Positions 1-28,700 of a stretch of 64,000 nucleotides of DNA are shown here, one piece after another. The DNA comes from Asterochloris sp. CNOR1 (taxonomy: Eukaryota > Chlorophyta > Trebouxiophyceae > Trebouxiales > Trebouxiaceae): contig OZ017752.1 in assembly GCA_963969365.1 (NCBI GenBank), positions 3,224,001 through 3,288,000 of the forward strand. The letters are read 5' to 3'. The notes beneath the pieces were generated by a model. That model saw nothing but the letters and a program-made list of their open reading frames with translations. It searched no databases and was not told the origin of the DNA. The position numbers and the translations under genes were made by a program. How positions within the stretch are numbered: the first letter of the stretch is position 1; each line of letters opens with the position of its first letter.

Positions 1-294
1 AATGTGATAGCCTGGTGCCTCAGCCAAGATGGCACAGCAATGGAAGCACTGGCATCTCAAACAAAAGCGTCTGCCGCTGAAACTGCTCATGTCTGCAACA
101 TGCAGCATGCCAGCTAGAGCTGACCCAGCACTGCAGCGGCTATTATCAGGCTGGCACTATTCATTGACAATGTGCTGTGTTTTGTGGGTGGCAAGGCAAG
201 TATACATATTATACAGCACAGCTTCCTGGAGACTCGAAATATAACAGCACTCCAGGTCATGAAATAATGTGCAGGCCAGAAAGGTTGACCTCTC

Positions 295-3200
295 TCAAGA
301 GTAGATTGCCTTGACTGTTGCTCTGATCAGCTTGCGGCAGAGCGGGCAAAGCATGTTGCCCTCCATGGCGAGACAACCTTCAACCCCATAGTGTTTTTCT
401 GCACCCCTCAAATACGCAACAATATGTCCGCAGGGTGCCAGAAACACTGACTTGGGCTGGTCCATACAAATCACACACTCCTGCTGACATGTCAATTCAG
501 CTGCATCTGCAGATTCCACCCATGGCTCTGGCGTGACCTCAGGACCACTTGCTGAACTGGGCTTCGGCTTGGGTTTTGGTTTTGCTGAACACTCCACGAG
601 TTGCTGGCCAGCTGGCTCGCCACCAGTAGTGACAGACTCGGGAGTGCTGCTGGGACGATGGCCGAGACAGCCGGCAGTCGCCGGCTGGCGACCGTGAGCC
701 AGTCTCAGATACCCACACAACAGCAGCAGCAGCTGGCTCCTCAGGCACGACAGCAGGGATTGCTGGCTTGTTGTGCTCAACAGCAGGGGCAGCTGGCCCC
801 CTATCACCCACGTCCAGTGGCCAGCTCCCGTTTTCATGCCTGCTGCTGGCCACAGCGCCAGGCTGCCCCTCAGCTGCAGGTGCCGTTGCTGGGCCCCCGC
901 CTCACCGCCTGACCTGTGGTCATCAGCCTGCAGTCCATTGCAGATCTGGCCTGTCTTGTCTGTTCTGTATACAGGGGACGAGGTGAGCTCCATGATGCTA
1001 GGCAGTATGCCCTGGCGTCCTCACAATCCTCACAAAGGCAACTCAGCTGGAGTGGTGGTCACAGCTTTGGTGCTTTGCTAGGCGAGCTTAATTAGTGTTG
1101 GTCAAGCAAGCATGCAATGAAGAAGGTTCGATCGATTCCAGCGGGATGCTCACCAGGGATGGAGGCTCCTGGCTCGCTACTGCTGACGTCATCAGCCCCA
1201 GGCTGCAGCTCTGCATCGTCCGCAAGGAGGAGCTCAGGTGCAGGGCTCTGTGGGAAGGCCATCTGGTGCTGAGGAGGCCTGCAGCAGGAGGGGGAGTGCA
1301 CTTGCCACTGAGCAGGAGCAGATGGATCGCTGAAAGCTTGTGATTGATGCAGGGACTGCCTGCCAAGTCAAGTGTCACACACTCAAGGGCGCCTTGGCCC
1401 CTGTCAAGGACAGTGATCAGCTTCTGACCAGCTGCAGCTGCCTGTCACAGCAATGCTTAACACTGTATCAAGGCTCACCTTCCACCAAGATCCGGCAGGC
1501 TTGGGGTAGACAACACTTGGCGCTCTTGGCCGGGGGGCTCCTCGCAGGCACCAGCAGTGCCGGGCACTGCTCCCTGCTCCTTGCCTTTTTACTTTTGCTT
1601 GAGCCTCTGGCGCTGGTGTTGCTCAAAGCGTCTGCGTTCAGCAAGCTCCTCCTGCATAAGCAGGGACAAGAGGCAGTTCCAGCTGAGAGCTGGTGTCCCA
1701 GCTGCACTGAGCCATTGGCACATGGAACAAAATGTGAAGCAAAACGCTGTGCACGAGCTCAAAGGCTCCTTTAAGCCTGTGTCCCAGTGTCAACAGCTGT
1801 GTGAGGCAGCTTTCAAGATCGATAGCACTGTGGAGCATGCCAGTGCTAAAAAGGGCTAATCATGACCCACACCTCCATCAGGAGCTCATCTTGTGCTTTC
1901 TGTGCTTGGGCGAGCGCAAAGTCTGCAGCCTTGGCTTTCAGCTTGTCCTGCACGCACCAGCACCGGTCAAGAAGGTCAGAAGAGGCCGCTCCTGAGCAGC
2001 ACTGGGCCAACAGCAGAAAGGCAGTGTAGCCCCCAGGTGCCTGAATGCTTCTCAAGGGCCAGTGGTCATCAGTTCGTGTCAACCAAACACTGCTTTGGTA
2101 CAATCAGAGTGCTGCAGCAAAGGCACAGCTTGCAGCAACAAGCACTGGCCACCTGCAGCAGTGGCAGCACACTGTTTGTGCCGACCGCGAACCCAATGTC
2201 GAAGCACGCCACGAGGTGCAACTGAGAGTCGAGGTGGACGACGGCCGCATGCACCTGCTCCATGAGCTGTTCCCCATCTTCAAGCTGCCTGCAGACCAAG
2301 CCAGCTCACTTGCAGACACAGATGCCACAGTCATTTGTGTTCCAGTTGCAGTCCAGGTCTGGTTTGCATTAGATTAACATTCCCCCAAGGACTCAAGGTG
2401 TTGGATGCAGGCCTGCATGGCAGACCAACACATCTCACAGCTCTCACCTGTCAGTCCACTGGCCATGCTTGTTGCTGTTCTGCTCCGTTAATGCGTTCAG
2501 AGTCTCAGGGGCTGTCACCAGGTCAGCTAGAGCTACATTGGCAGTGGGCATCTGTCTGCCTGCAAGATGCAACCAAGGATGGGGCTGTTTGTGTGTCTAT
2601 GCATTGCGAGCACCGTCTTGGTGCACCCCAGAGAGACCCTCAAATTTTGCCATGGCATGCATCTCACCAAGGAGTTGTCCGCAGCACCGTACGCATGGTG
2701 GACTTCGACATGGAGAAGCCTGAACACGAATCCAAGAAGCAGGGGGGTAAGGGTCTGCATGCCCTTGCCACTCTTGCAGGCAGCTTTCCTTATCCTGGCC
2801 CTGCAAGGTCAGCTGAACTTTACATGTGAGATGCAGAAAGTCAAGCTGACCTGCAATGCCAGAAAGGCTGGAACATAGCAGTGATGGGAACACCAGGGCA
2901 CAGATCAACTCACCTCAAGGTGTTGTACCAGGGTTTTGTTCAGCTGAAGATGTTCACCGTCTTCCGAGATGGTCAGCAGATCAAATTTTTCTATGCCCTC
3001 CCTCCCATCCTGCATCCATTGCCACAGTTCAGTCCAGTAATGCAGCAACCTGGCAGACACCACAACACAGAACTCAGAAGTGCTCTTGAGACCACCAATT
3101 GGTAGGGTCACCGAAAAGTCTGTATCTGGCAGCGTCCCCGTGCATTATACCACAGTGCTCGGCAGAAGATCACCTTGTCAGACATGCTGGACAGTGGGTC

Positions 3201-4945
3201 CAAGCCAAGGAGGATTTGACTTTCGCTGTGAGCCATATGGCCAGCTCATAGATGGCGACAGGCTGCAGCTTCACAAAATCCTCGTACTAAGGGTCATCCT
3301 TTGTGGTCGCCGGCAACTCCCCACCTAGGTCCTCACTGACAAAGGCTATGACAAGCGCTAGGATGGGGCATGCCCTGCATGCGACCAGATCAGGATGTGA
3401 CGCTGTTCAATTCAGCAATGCATTGCCGATGGCCGGCTTCCAGCTCTTGATGGCACAACCCAACACATGCATCATGGACTGCTGTGATACTTTGCAACAT
3501 GCTGCACAATATTGAAGCTGTGCCCCACTGAGATGTGCCCTGCCCTCCATGTCCAGCTGCAGCTCACAAGCAGGCCTCCTCCCCTTTCAACGCGTCCAGA
3601 ATCAGTTGAACGATCTCCACAGGCTCTGCCAGCATGCAGGAGCGGCGATAGCGCTGCCAAATGCCCTGCACACGCTCCAGCAACTGCCGCCTGTATTCAA
3701 GCACATGCCAGCTGGTGAACATGATCTTTACATTTCACTGTCACACTCTGAGCTTGCACTAGACCGCAGCAGCTAGAGATGCAAGAGTTTGGAAGCACCG
3801 TGCAACTGCCTTGCAAATTCAAGCGGCAACGCACCAGTGCTTTGACTGGGTTGCTGCCAAGCCGGCCTGGGCACACCCCAGTATGTTGCACAAAGCAAAT
3901 GGCAGGGCAGCTTGCAGGTGCTCACATCCGCTGCCAGAGAGCTCGCTGAGCAGGTGTCGCAGGAATGTCATGGCGTGGCCGCAGGTGCTGCAGGTGCAGA
4001 TCCACCTCATGCTCCCAGACCCAATCTCTGCAGACACAGGTATGGTGTTGGTGCTGGCACACCATGAAGGAAGTGGCTTTTGGTGTGTCCCAGGGCATGA
4101 CAGCTGTGTACTGTTCGCCATCACCCCAGCTGCCACATAAGCGGCATGATGAACTGCCGCTGCAGATCTGTACCCCTGACAATCAGCTGCAAGAACCTCA
4201 CCCAAAAGCATGTGCGCTCCGGAACTCCATGGCGGCCGATGACCAAGTCCAAACCTTCCCAGACCTGTGTTCTCGCTGGAGCCTCACGGCCACATCTATA
4301 TCCAATGCTGGGACCGCTGCAATCACATGGTGGCACTTTGAGAGAGGCGGGCCGCTGTGCGTAGCGGCCTGCCCCGGGCATCAACAGGAGCTGCACTAGG
4401 GGAGAGAAACATGCTCAGGGGGTGCACGCAAAGCCTTGGAACATGAGCACCAAGCTAGGAGATGCATCCGGTTGCCATGTGCAGAGCTGTCCAACATCGC
4501 AGCTGAAGCAAAGCGCATGCCCCTTGTGTCTTGAGAACAGAGCCGCACTGTGTACCTTCCTCCCCATGCCGCAGCGCAATCCGCTCTGCTCCCTGCTTAG
4601 CTGCAGCAACAGGGATGCTGAGCAGGTCCATGCGGCTGTGTGCCGACAGTGTCTCCCAGAATGGCTGGATCCTGGCGATGCACGCTTGGTCAAACTCCAA
4701 GGACCCAGCCTGCAACAGCAGCATAGCTTGTTCAGAAGGCCAGACAATGGCATCAGTGGCGACCTCACATGTGTGTATGCAGAGGATTGCAGCAGCCAAT
4801 TCTGCTGACCTGAGGCTGTAGCTTCCCCGTCTTTGCTTCCCTCCGTTTCAGGCTGCTGTGAACCTTCCCCTTGCTCTTGGCCTTCTTGGTCCCACCCTTT
4901 TGTGATCAGATCATGTGCAGTTGCTTGCTTAAACGTCCCTCGCAT
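295..4945 (-). CDS. Multi-exon protein with a C-terminal degenerate RING-type zinc finger
   Basis: The reading frame starts at ATG 4945 with MRGTFKQATAHDL and an acidic Gln/Glu-rich stretch. A following exon (about 4574-4770) reads FWETLSAHSRMDLLSIP, like the start of the plant DUF629/ubiquitin-hydrolase-related family. Further coding-like exons are seen near 4217-4304, about 3920-4030 (WICTCSTCGH, a possible zinc knuckle), 3560-3720, 2930-3060, 2145-2260, 1870-2010 and 1590-1660 (a charged coiled coil, EELAERRRFEQHQRQRLKQK) and 1170-1285 (acidic). The last exon carries KPKPKPKP, then CVIC, CGH and CPLC before the stop at 295-297. CVIC...CGH...CPLC is the frame of a C3HC4 RING, but the central C-x2-C pair is Y and G. 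A RING would imply an E3 ubiquitin ligase; the missing pair makes that uncertain. Exon borders between 900 and 4200 are approximate and some exons may be missed. Confidence 0.6.
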
Positions 4946-5018
4946 TTGGCTGCTCTGCTTGCCTTCTTGTCAACATCCCCTCTAGCTCAGCAAGTCAATC
5001 CTTCCTGAAGCGGCAATA
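4946..5018. promoter_or_regulatory. Divergent intergenic spacer, RING-like gene / ACBP
   Basis: Only 73 bases separate the ATG of the minus-strand zinc-finger gene (4945) from the ATG of the plus-strand ACBP gene (5019), so both promoters and 5' leaders must overlap each other or the first introns. No TATA box is obvious. The assignment as a promoter is inferred from geometry alone. Confidence 0.4.
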
Positions 5019-5704
5019 ATGGGTCTCGACGTGAGCTGCTGATCTGGAAAGGCCTGTTGCACCAGCCGTGCCGCTCAGTGCCTCAAGGCCATCACTCGGT
5101 CCCAATGCAATGCACCCTGTGACTGCAGGCTGAGTTCAGCAAAGCCGCAGAGGATGCCAAGAAGCTGCCAGAGAATGTCAGCAATGACGACAAGCTGATC
5201 CTTGTGAGCCACCTGCATTTTCCTGCTCTAGTCGTCTGGGACTGCTGAACGGAGTGCTTTTCCACTTGCACATGCACCACCAACCTCAGTCAAGCCCCTG
5301 AGTGCTCAGTGTTCTGCCTGCAGTATGGCCTCTACAAGCAGGTGAGTAGCTGGCTAATGACTGCTGCATGTGAAGGCTGGTAGGAGTTTGCTGCTTTGTC
5401 TGCAGGCCACAGTAGGGGACGTGAACACCAACAAGCCTGGCATGTTTGACCCCAAAGGTAAGAGTTGCTGCTGCACCACTGTTCGTTGGAGAGTTGTTTG
5501 CAGAGCACAGACTCTTCTCTGTGCAGGGAAGGCAAAATGGGGCGCCTGGGAGGCCCAGAAGGGTGCGTCGCAGTTCTTCCTGTGGTTGTGCTGTATTTTG
5601 CGAGAATTGATTGACTGGGCGGGTTGCATGCAGGCAAGGATCAGAACACAGCCAAGCAGGACTACATCACCAAGGTGGCCGAGCTGCAAGAGAAATACGC
5701 TTGA
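5019..5704 (+). CDS. ACBP: Acyl-CoA-binding protein (ACBP), complete
   Basis: A small cytosolic carrier that binds long-chain acyl-CoA esters and delivers them to lipid synthesis. Six exons, 5019-5030, 5129-5203, 5324-5341, 5406-5457, 5527-5562 and 5634-5704, join in frame to 264 nt, giving 87 residues, the standard single-domain ACBP length. The protein starts MGLDAEFSKAAEDAKKL and contains the family signatures DKLILYGLYKQATVGD (the Tyr/Lys pair of the ligand site), NTNKPGMFDP, KAKWGAWEAQKG and AKQDYITKVAELQEKYA with the conserved late Tyr. All introns are GT-AG. There is no transit or signal peptide, consistent with the soluble cytosolic form (plant ACBP6-like). It lies head-to-head with the zinc-finger gene and 232 bases upstream of the ABCC gene on the same strand. 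Confidence 0.95.
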
Positions 5705-5936
5705 TTCCTGGCCCTGTCCTGAATCTGGCAGCAGCTTCCCAGCCAAGAGATTATCCATAGAAATTTGAGCATCGTGGCAGACCCCTCAATTTATGTGTTG
5801 GGCACGCCGGGCCATTGCATTCACCGTTCAGACATAGCAGCTTGCCGTGTCAAGACAATACCTGAGAAGCTGCCAACGCAATTGTCACCAGCCATCCCAA
5901 ATTATCTTGGACATTGCTTCTGAACTGCCTCAGGGC

Positions 5937-22242
<16,306 letters not shown>

Positions 22243-22768
22243 TGCTGGAAGCACTCTTGATACCTCTTGGATGTCACGCAGCCTAACTTCATTGTCTTGC
22301 ATCAATGAGGGTAGCTTGACAGCATGGTACCAGTTCTGCTTGCTGAACACCCGACTCTTGCTGAACACCCGACTCTTATCAGAACTTGGCAGGCCATGAC
22401 TGACTCCTCCAAATCACGAGGCACTGCTATCCTCTTACTCTCATACCTCTGTTGTGCTCCAGCCCATCTGCTCCAACCCATCCGTTCGACATGGTGCAAC
22501 AAATTTTGGCGGCATCCTAATGCATCTCAATTCATTTAACACCTCAGATGCTGAACTGAACAGCTTGATTCAGAGTATCAAATCAATCTCGAGTTCGAGG
22601 GGCATGCCAATAACCAGGCAAAGAGGTGTGCGGGGGGCGAAGGGACATTAAAGTCCTGACATACTGCAGAAGTGACCATTCTTGGCAGGTACTTGTACAC
22701 GCCAGTAAGGCATGCAATTTGCCCAGACTGTATGAAATTTTGTTGCCAGCTAACGTTGGGAGAGTGAA
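22243..22768. other. Convergent intergenic region, ABCC / DAGL
   Basis: These 526 bases separate the stop codons of two converging genes and should hold both 3' untranslated regions. The only structure seen is a perfect 18-base tandem duplication (gaacacccgactcttgct repeated) at about 22340-22377. No ORF of interest. Confidence 0.6.
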
Positions 22769-25700
22769 TTAAACAAGATCGAACAGTGAGTCCAGGCTGA
22801 CAGGGCCAGAAGGTTGCTGTCCTTTGTCATCACTGCCATCTTGGCTGTTTTGCACATGTTTGGACACCTGCATGTCCTGCCTGGTGTCGCTTGCATGAGA
22901 AACGCGCTCCACTGCAGACCTCAAAGACCTCAGGATGGATGCTGCAAAGAAGACAAGGTGCACAAGTCAGGCTGTGCTTGGGTTGCAGGAGCAGCAGCTC
23001 TCATACCAGCTGCATTGCAATAAGCAGCTGTCCCGCCGTGGCTTTGATATACATCAGACGCTCAGCGGCTGCTCAAGAGCAGCCCTTGCCGGCTGCAGCC
23101 CACTGGTTCTGTTGGTCCCATCTGTGCAAACAGTAAGTCCAGGACCTCAAGACCCTCACTGGTGTAGTGGTCCTCTGTCATGTGGGGGCTGATCAGAATC
23201 CCCTCCTGGATGATCTCCTCTGGCTGAATCCAGATGCCATCCCAGAACAGCTCCTCAGGGTGGGCAAGCTCCTGGTGGATGCGCTTGTTGCGGGCATGGC
23301 GCCGCCACCAGGCCTTGAGCCACCCGTCACCCTCCTGCTCAGGCTGCTGCACAGGGCGAAGGGGCCCTGTCTCGATGTCGGGCACCTGCAGGCAAAGGAG
23401 TGAGGTCTGCCACAGCTGCAGGTGCACCTAGCTCAACCTGTGCCTGACCGCAGCAATGTGAGACAGAACTACCACAGCCTTCCTGCTCAGGATGCCAACG
23501 CCCTTTCCTGCTGTCCGGCAGATCATGGCAGGGGAGGCAGTCAGCCAGGGACTGGGTGCAATGCAAAAGCTGTGCTGCTGGGCGCCTCGGATGCTTGGCT
23601 GGCCAGTGTCAGAGGTTCTGGGCTGCTGGGCAGGTGTCATTGGCCATGTCTTGGCTTGACACCTGAGCCCGCAACATGTCTGACCAGGGAAGACCTAAGT
23701 AGGGGTGTCAAGTTGGTCACCTATGGTGACATGTTTACAGCCTGAGGGCTTCATAATGGCTGCTGCATGCAGTCATGCGGCCAGGCATGCAGCACTGCTG
23801 CCTGACGCAGTAGGTGCTCCCCAGGCAGTTTCTGCTGTGGATTGAGGTGGAACGAAGTGATGGACTGATGAGGGCCAGCAGCAGAGATCACCAGCAGCAG
23901 AGTCTGATGGGACCAACCTGGGGGGAGGGCCCCTTCCGCCTGCCGGGAGACGGTGGCTGCTGCCGTGTGGGGTGCTTGGCCGGCTGGGCGGAGTCCTGCT
24001 GCCGACTGACGCTGACCTCCGGCGAAGCCTTGAAGCGACGCAGGTAGATCATTCTGCAGAGCAGACGGGTGGACAAGGTCGGCTGCCAGCTAGCTTGATC
24101 TGGGCAGCAGAGTGGGCATGGTGCCTGCCCCTGCAGTTGGCCTAGTGGCAGAGCTTATTGCATGAGGCAGAGGGCCAAACAGTTACATCCGATGGTGAGT
24201 GGCAGCAGGTTTCAAGGCATTCCAGGCCCACGGGAAGCAGCCCTGCCCTTGCTGTTCAAGGCAAGTACCTGAGGGCTTGAAGGCAGCAGAAGCTTATGGC
24301 CTGAGGCAGGGCTAAGCAGATACAACAGAAGCTTGTTGGGTGCAGGTGCATGTAACTGCGTGGTAAGCAGCCGAGCCAATGCCCACATGGGCCCTCAGAT
24401 CTCTGCCTTTGACGAGCAGATACAAGTGTGAAGGACTCGATTGGCAGCTGCCATAGCCAGCCATTTGCTGTCAGCTATGTCACTGTAAGTGTCTGCGCCT
24501 GCCAAAAGACACATACAATTCAACAAACATGTCAGATGCCTACCTTCCAGGAGGGAACAGATCAATGGCAGTGACATCTGGGCCACATCGCTCTCGGAAC
24601 CTGCAGCACAGCAGCGCAAGATATCAGAGCCAGGCTGGTGCACAGCAGGCTCCAAATGCTGCCGATTATTTGGCAGAACACTGTATAAGCTTGGGCAATG
24701 CAGGCAGGACAGAATTGCAGCAAGAAATCAACGTGGCCTGGTTAGCTCGTTCTGGAAGTGCTTAGCCATCCTGAAGCTGAGAATGGGCACTTGCACAGAC
24801 CCCAAGCAGCTGCAGACAGCCTGCTGACAGTGCAACCCAGCCACGGCAACGTCCAGGTGGGTTGCTGGCACTCAAACATGCTGCGAGTATACCACTGCCA
24901 GTAAGCAACACTACCCCACCTCTCCAACATGGCCATGGCCTCAGGAGGAACCTGGTCCATGGGCCTGAAAATGTTGTGCTCAAAGAATTGGCGCCGGTTC
25001 AGCTTGCCGTACGATCTGAAGATGATGCTCCACGTGTTCATGCGGCAGCAAGCCAGGGCTGCAATCTTGGCTGCAGGGGCAGGCAGGCGCAGGCTCGGAA
25101 GCAGGACTGATCGCAAACAGCAAGCCTCTGCATCAGGTCAGCACATCTGTGGCTGTGACTAACCAGAAAGCTGGCCACAAACCTGTGAAGCAGATGAGGC
25201 GAGCACTGGAGATCCCGCATGCTCACCTTCCATAAAGCGGCTCAGATTCTTGAGGGACATGCGGGGAATGCAGTCCTTTCCAATTGCCACGCTCGTCACA
25301 AAGGGCTCCATCGCATGAGCCAGGTTGGCTGTCACGAGTCCACCTGCAGCATGTACAGTGTAGATGTTGGCTGTCACGAGTCCACCTGCAGCATTTACGG
25401 TGTAGATGTTGGCTGTCACGAGTCCACCTGCAGCATTTACGGTGTAGATGTGATTGCTGCTGCCAGGACAGCCCACTAACCCTCATGACACACGGCTCAT
25501 GTTGGCCATGAGACATGCGCCAGCCCCAGGTGAGCAACAGCACTGCCTGCCCCAGCCAGGTGTGAGGGTGCCGTCTCTGACAGTAGGTTACTAGAGAGCC
25601 TTACACTGTGGGCACCTGACCACATTACAAGCAGATGTGAGCGTGTGCCGCGCTGCAGGTGGCAGTGCCTGCCCCAGACAGGTGTAAGTGCGCCGTCCCG

Positions 25701-28700
25701 ACAGCAGACATACAGAGCCTTGCACAGACGTTCTGGTAGGCAGCACCTGCCCCTTTCATAGGCGGCTGTGGATAGACACTGTACCCATAACATAGCTGAC
25801 CTGGGGGGCAGTAAGCCCAGCACTTGGTCTGAGGGAACCTGTCCCTCAGCTTCAGTGCAATGATGGACGCCACGCCGGCCCCCAGGCTGTGGCCTGCAGC
25901 CACAAGATAGAGAATGTCTCAGATAGGGGTCTGAGGGAATTTGTCCTTCAGCCAATGATGAACAGCTGATGGTCCTCCTGCGTCACTGAAGCAGCACCAA
26001 CAACAGCAGCCTCCACACAAACCTGCACAAACAGCACCACCTGACGTCAGCACAGCCTATCAAGCACAGAGACATGGGCCAGGATTGCACGGCACAAAAC
26101 AGTCTGGAGCTTCCCAGGGCGCTTTGTACAGCAGGGCCAGATTCCAGCCCTCATTGCAGTGACAACCCAACCCCAACCAGCCCTGTCAGCTGCTCAGCAG
26201 CATTCAGAAGGCAGCCTCCTTCCTGCAAGGGCGCCACCATGACGAGCCCTGCCAGCTGCTCAAGGCCTGGCCGGTGACGAGCAGAGACCAGCTCTGAAAG
26301 CCCCTTTGGCGCAGAAACTTCCCAAGCCAGCAGGTGAACCCTCTGACCTGTGATCACCAGCTTCCAGCCCTCCTTGTTGAGGCCGCGGCGGATGATGTCC
26401 GCCGCGTACCGGGTCTTCCTGGTGCTGATGGAGGCAGGATCGTGGCTCCCCCCCCGCTCCTGATTCTGCTGCTGGGAACTGATGCTTGTCCTATTGCCCT
26501 GCACACAGCATTGTCCATTCAGGCCAGGGAAGATGTCGCTCGCAGAGCGGGCATGTCTCATAAGGCACTCCTACCCACCTCTCCAGCTGTGGCCGCCTCT
26601 GGGTCGGCGGCCCCATGCTCGGCCACAGCACCCATGCTGGTGCCCGAATGCTGCCGGGCATCCACCAGGCGGCACTCCTCCCGCTCCCGCTCAGCATCCA
26701 TGACTGGTCCTGCAGCAGGGGCAGCAATTTATGATGCCACATGCACGCAGGAACCAGCATGGCAGCTGACAGCACTGCAGCATACTGCACTGGCCTCCAA
26801 GGCAATGTGGAGCGGCCCATCATTGCGTGCAGTCGTGGGCACAGTGGAGATCAACTTGAATCTTGGGCTTGCCGAGGTCTCCATAAGGGCAGGCCACCAC
26901 ACGGGCAGGCCTACAAGGGGCCCACAGGGGTGCTTAAGGGAGGTGAATCACCCCATCAGGCAAAGATAGCAATGCAGGTCAGGGGTAGGGGTGCCCCTTT
27001 GAAAGGGCAACGCTGGGCATGCAACATCAGAGCACTCACCGGCATGCCAATGCCAAAGGTCAGCAGGGCTCATTGTCGGCATTGCACAGATTGCCACATC
27101 AGAGCACTCACCGCCGTGCCAATGCCGAAGGTCAGGAGGCTCGTCGTCGGCACTGCACAAATTACCACAGCACAGAGGCACCAAGGTAGCCGGCGCACCT
27201 GCAGGAGCTGAGGCGCCGACCGCAGATCGAGGGTTGTCCAGGGAGGTGTCCCGAGGGCCAGCGCTGGGACTTGACTGGGCAGGAGCTGGGCCACTGCCAG
27301 AGCCACCTCCAACTACAGGGAGAGGCAGGGCAGGCGGTCAGACCATGTCTCATAGACTGGCTGATGGTGTCCAGGGAGCAGCTGCAGGAGGACTGATGAT
27401 ACCTGACAGTATTGCAAATCCCCAGCGGAAACCCCACAGTACCCTTCAACAACAGGTGCGTGCAGTGGTGCAGGCTTGGCCACAGTAGGTTCTGCAGCAT
27501 GCAGCAGAATGTCAAATATGTACCTTTGGGCACCACAGCACAGCCCTGAGACACCTTGCAATGACAGGGGTATGTGACAGCGCAGACCAAGCTGCTGCTG
27601 GGCCGGCCCAGGGATGGCCCATCTGCTTCAGTGACACGGCTGTCGGCGGCCCGCCAGGCTTCAATGCAGCCCTACACACCTGCACCCATCTCTATGTCGG
27701 TTGCCTTCAGCCCCTCCTGCTTGACGCGCTCTGGTTCTCTGGCAGGGCCAGCCTGCTGCTGACCCTCCCTTGCCTCTGGCCCATCAGCAGCCCTCGGCCG
27801 CCGGAGGAGCTGCTGCAGGCGCCCCCACACCCCGCCACCGCCGCCCTGCTGTCCCTCAGCCACGGTGTCCCACCCGCCAGCGCCAGCCCCGGAGCCAGCA
27901 GGGCCCTGCCCTGACGTGGACTGGAGCTGGCGGCGGCGCAGCTGTCCGCTCGCTTGCCAGCTGCCTTGGCCCGACTCTTTGCGCGCCTGGGCCGCAATCC
28001 CTGCCACTGTGACAGGGGATGTGTCAGACTTCTTCAGCTTCCCCTGCCTGGCAGCAGCAGGACCATGATGAGCTCCCTCTGGAACAGACTCGCTGTGGCC
28101 CAAGAGGGCAGGCGAGGAGACGGGGCCATGGGCTGTTCCAGTGCCAGCGCCACTGCTGTGTCCTGTGCCGCCGCGCTGCTGCGCAGCTGGCTCGGCGTGC
28201 TCAGCCTGGGAGCCGCCCTTGCCGCTGCTGCTGCCCTCTGTGCTCCCGCTGGAGCTGAGCTGCAGGCAGCACCACAAACAGCCTCAAGCCCATCATGGAT
28301 TGCGGTGTCCAGCATCAATCTGCTGATCACAACAAGCATGCCTGAAAACGCCCCCATCCTACTGCACAGCAAGTCCTTGTTGGTGGGCAGAGCCTGCGTC
28401 TCTTCCAACACTATATGAGAGCTCTTGCACTGCTAGACCACATTCTCAGAGGGGCCCACTCCACCAGACCCCAGAACTCATATACACTGTTCAAGAATAC
28501 CTCTCAACGGGAACCTGTGCAGCAGCAGCACAGCACACCTTCTGAGAACCGCTGGCGCCAATGTCAAACTCGTGCGTTTTAGCCACAGGCTCAGGCAGTT
28601 GGGGCATGTTGAGCAGTGCCGGCAGGATGCGGTGCTCCCGCAGATCCTTCCAGATGGCAACGGCAGCAGCCAAGATGCCCGCATGTGCCAGCTTCTGACC

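Noticed and set aside
27672-28277. Possible separate Ser/Gly/Gln-rich gene on the minus strand
   Set aside because: It lies between two well-supported DAGL catalytic exons on the same strand with splice-like ends, so it is more simply a low-complexity insert of DAGL.
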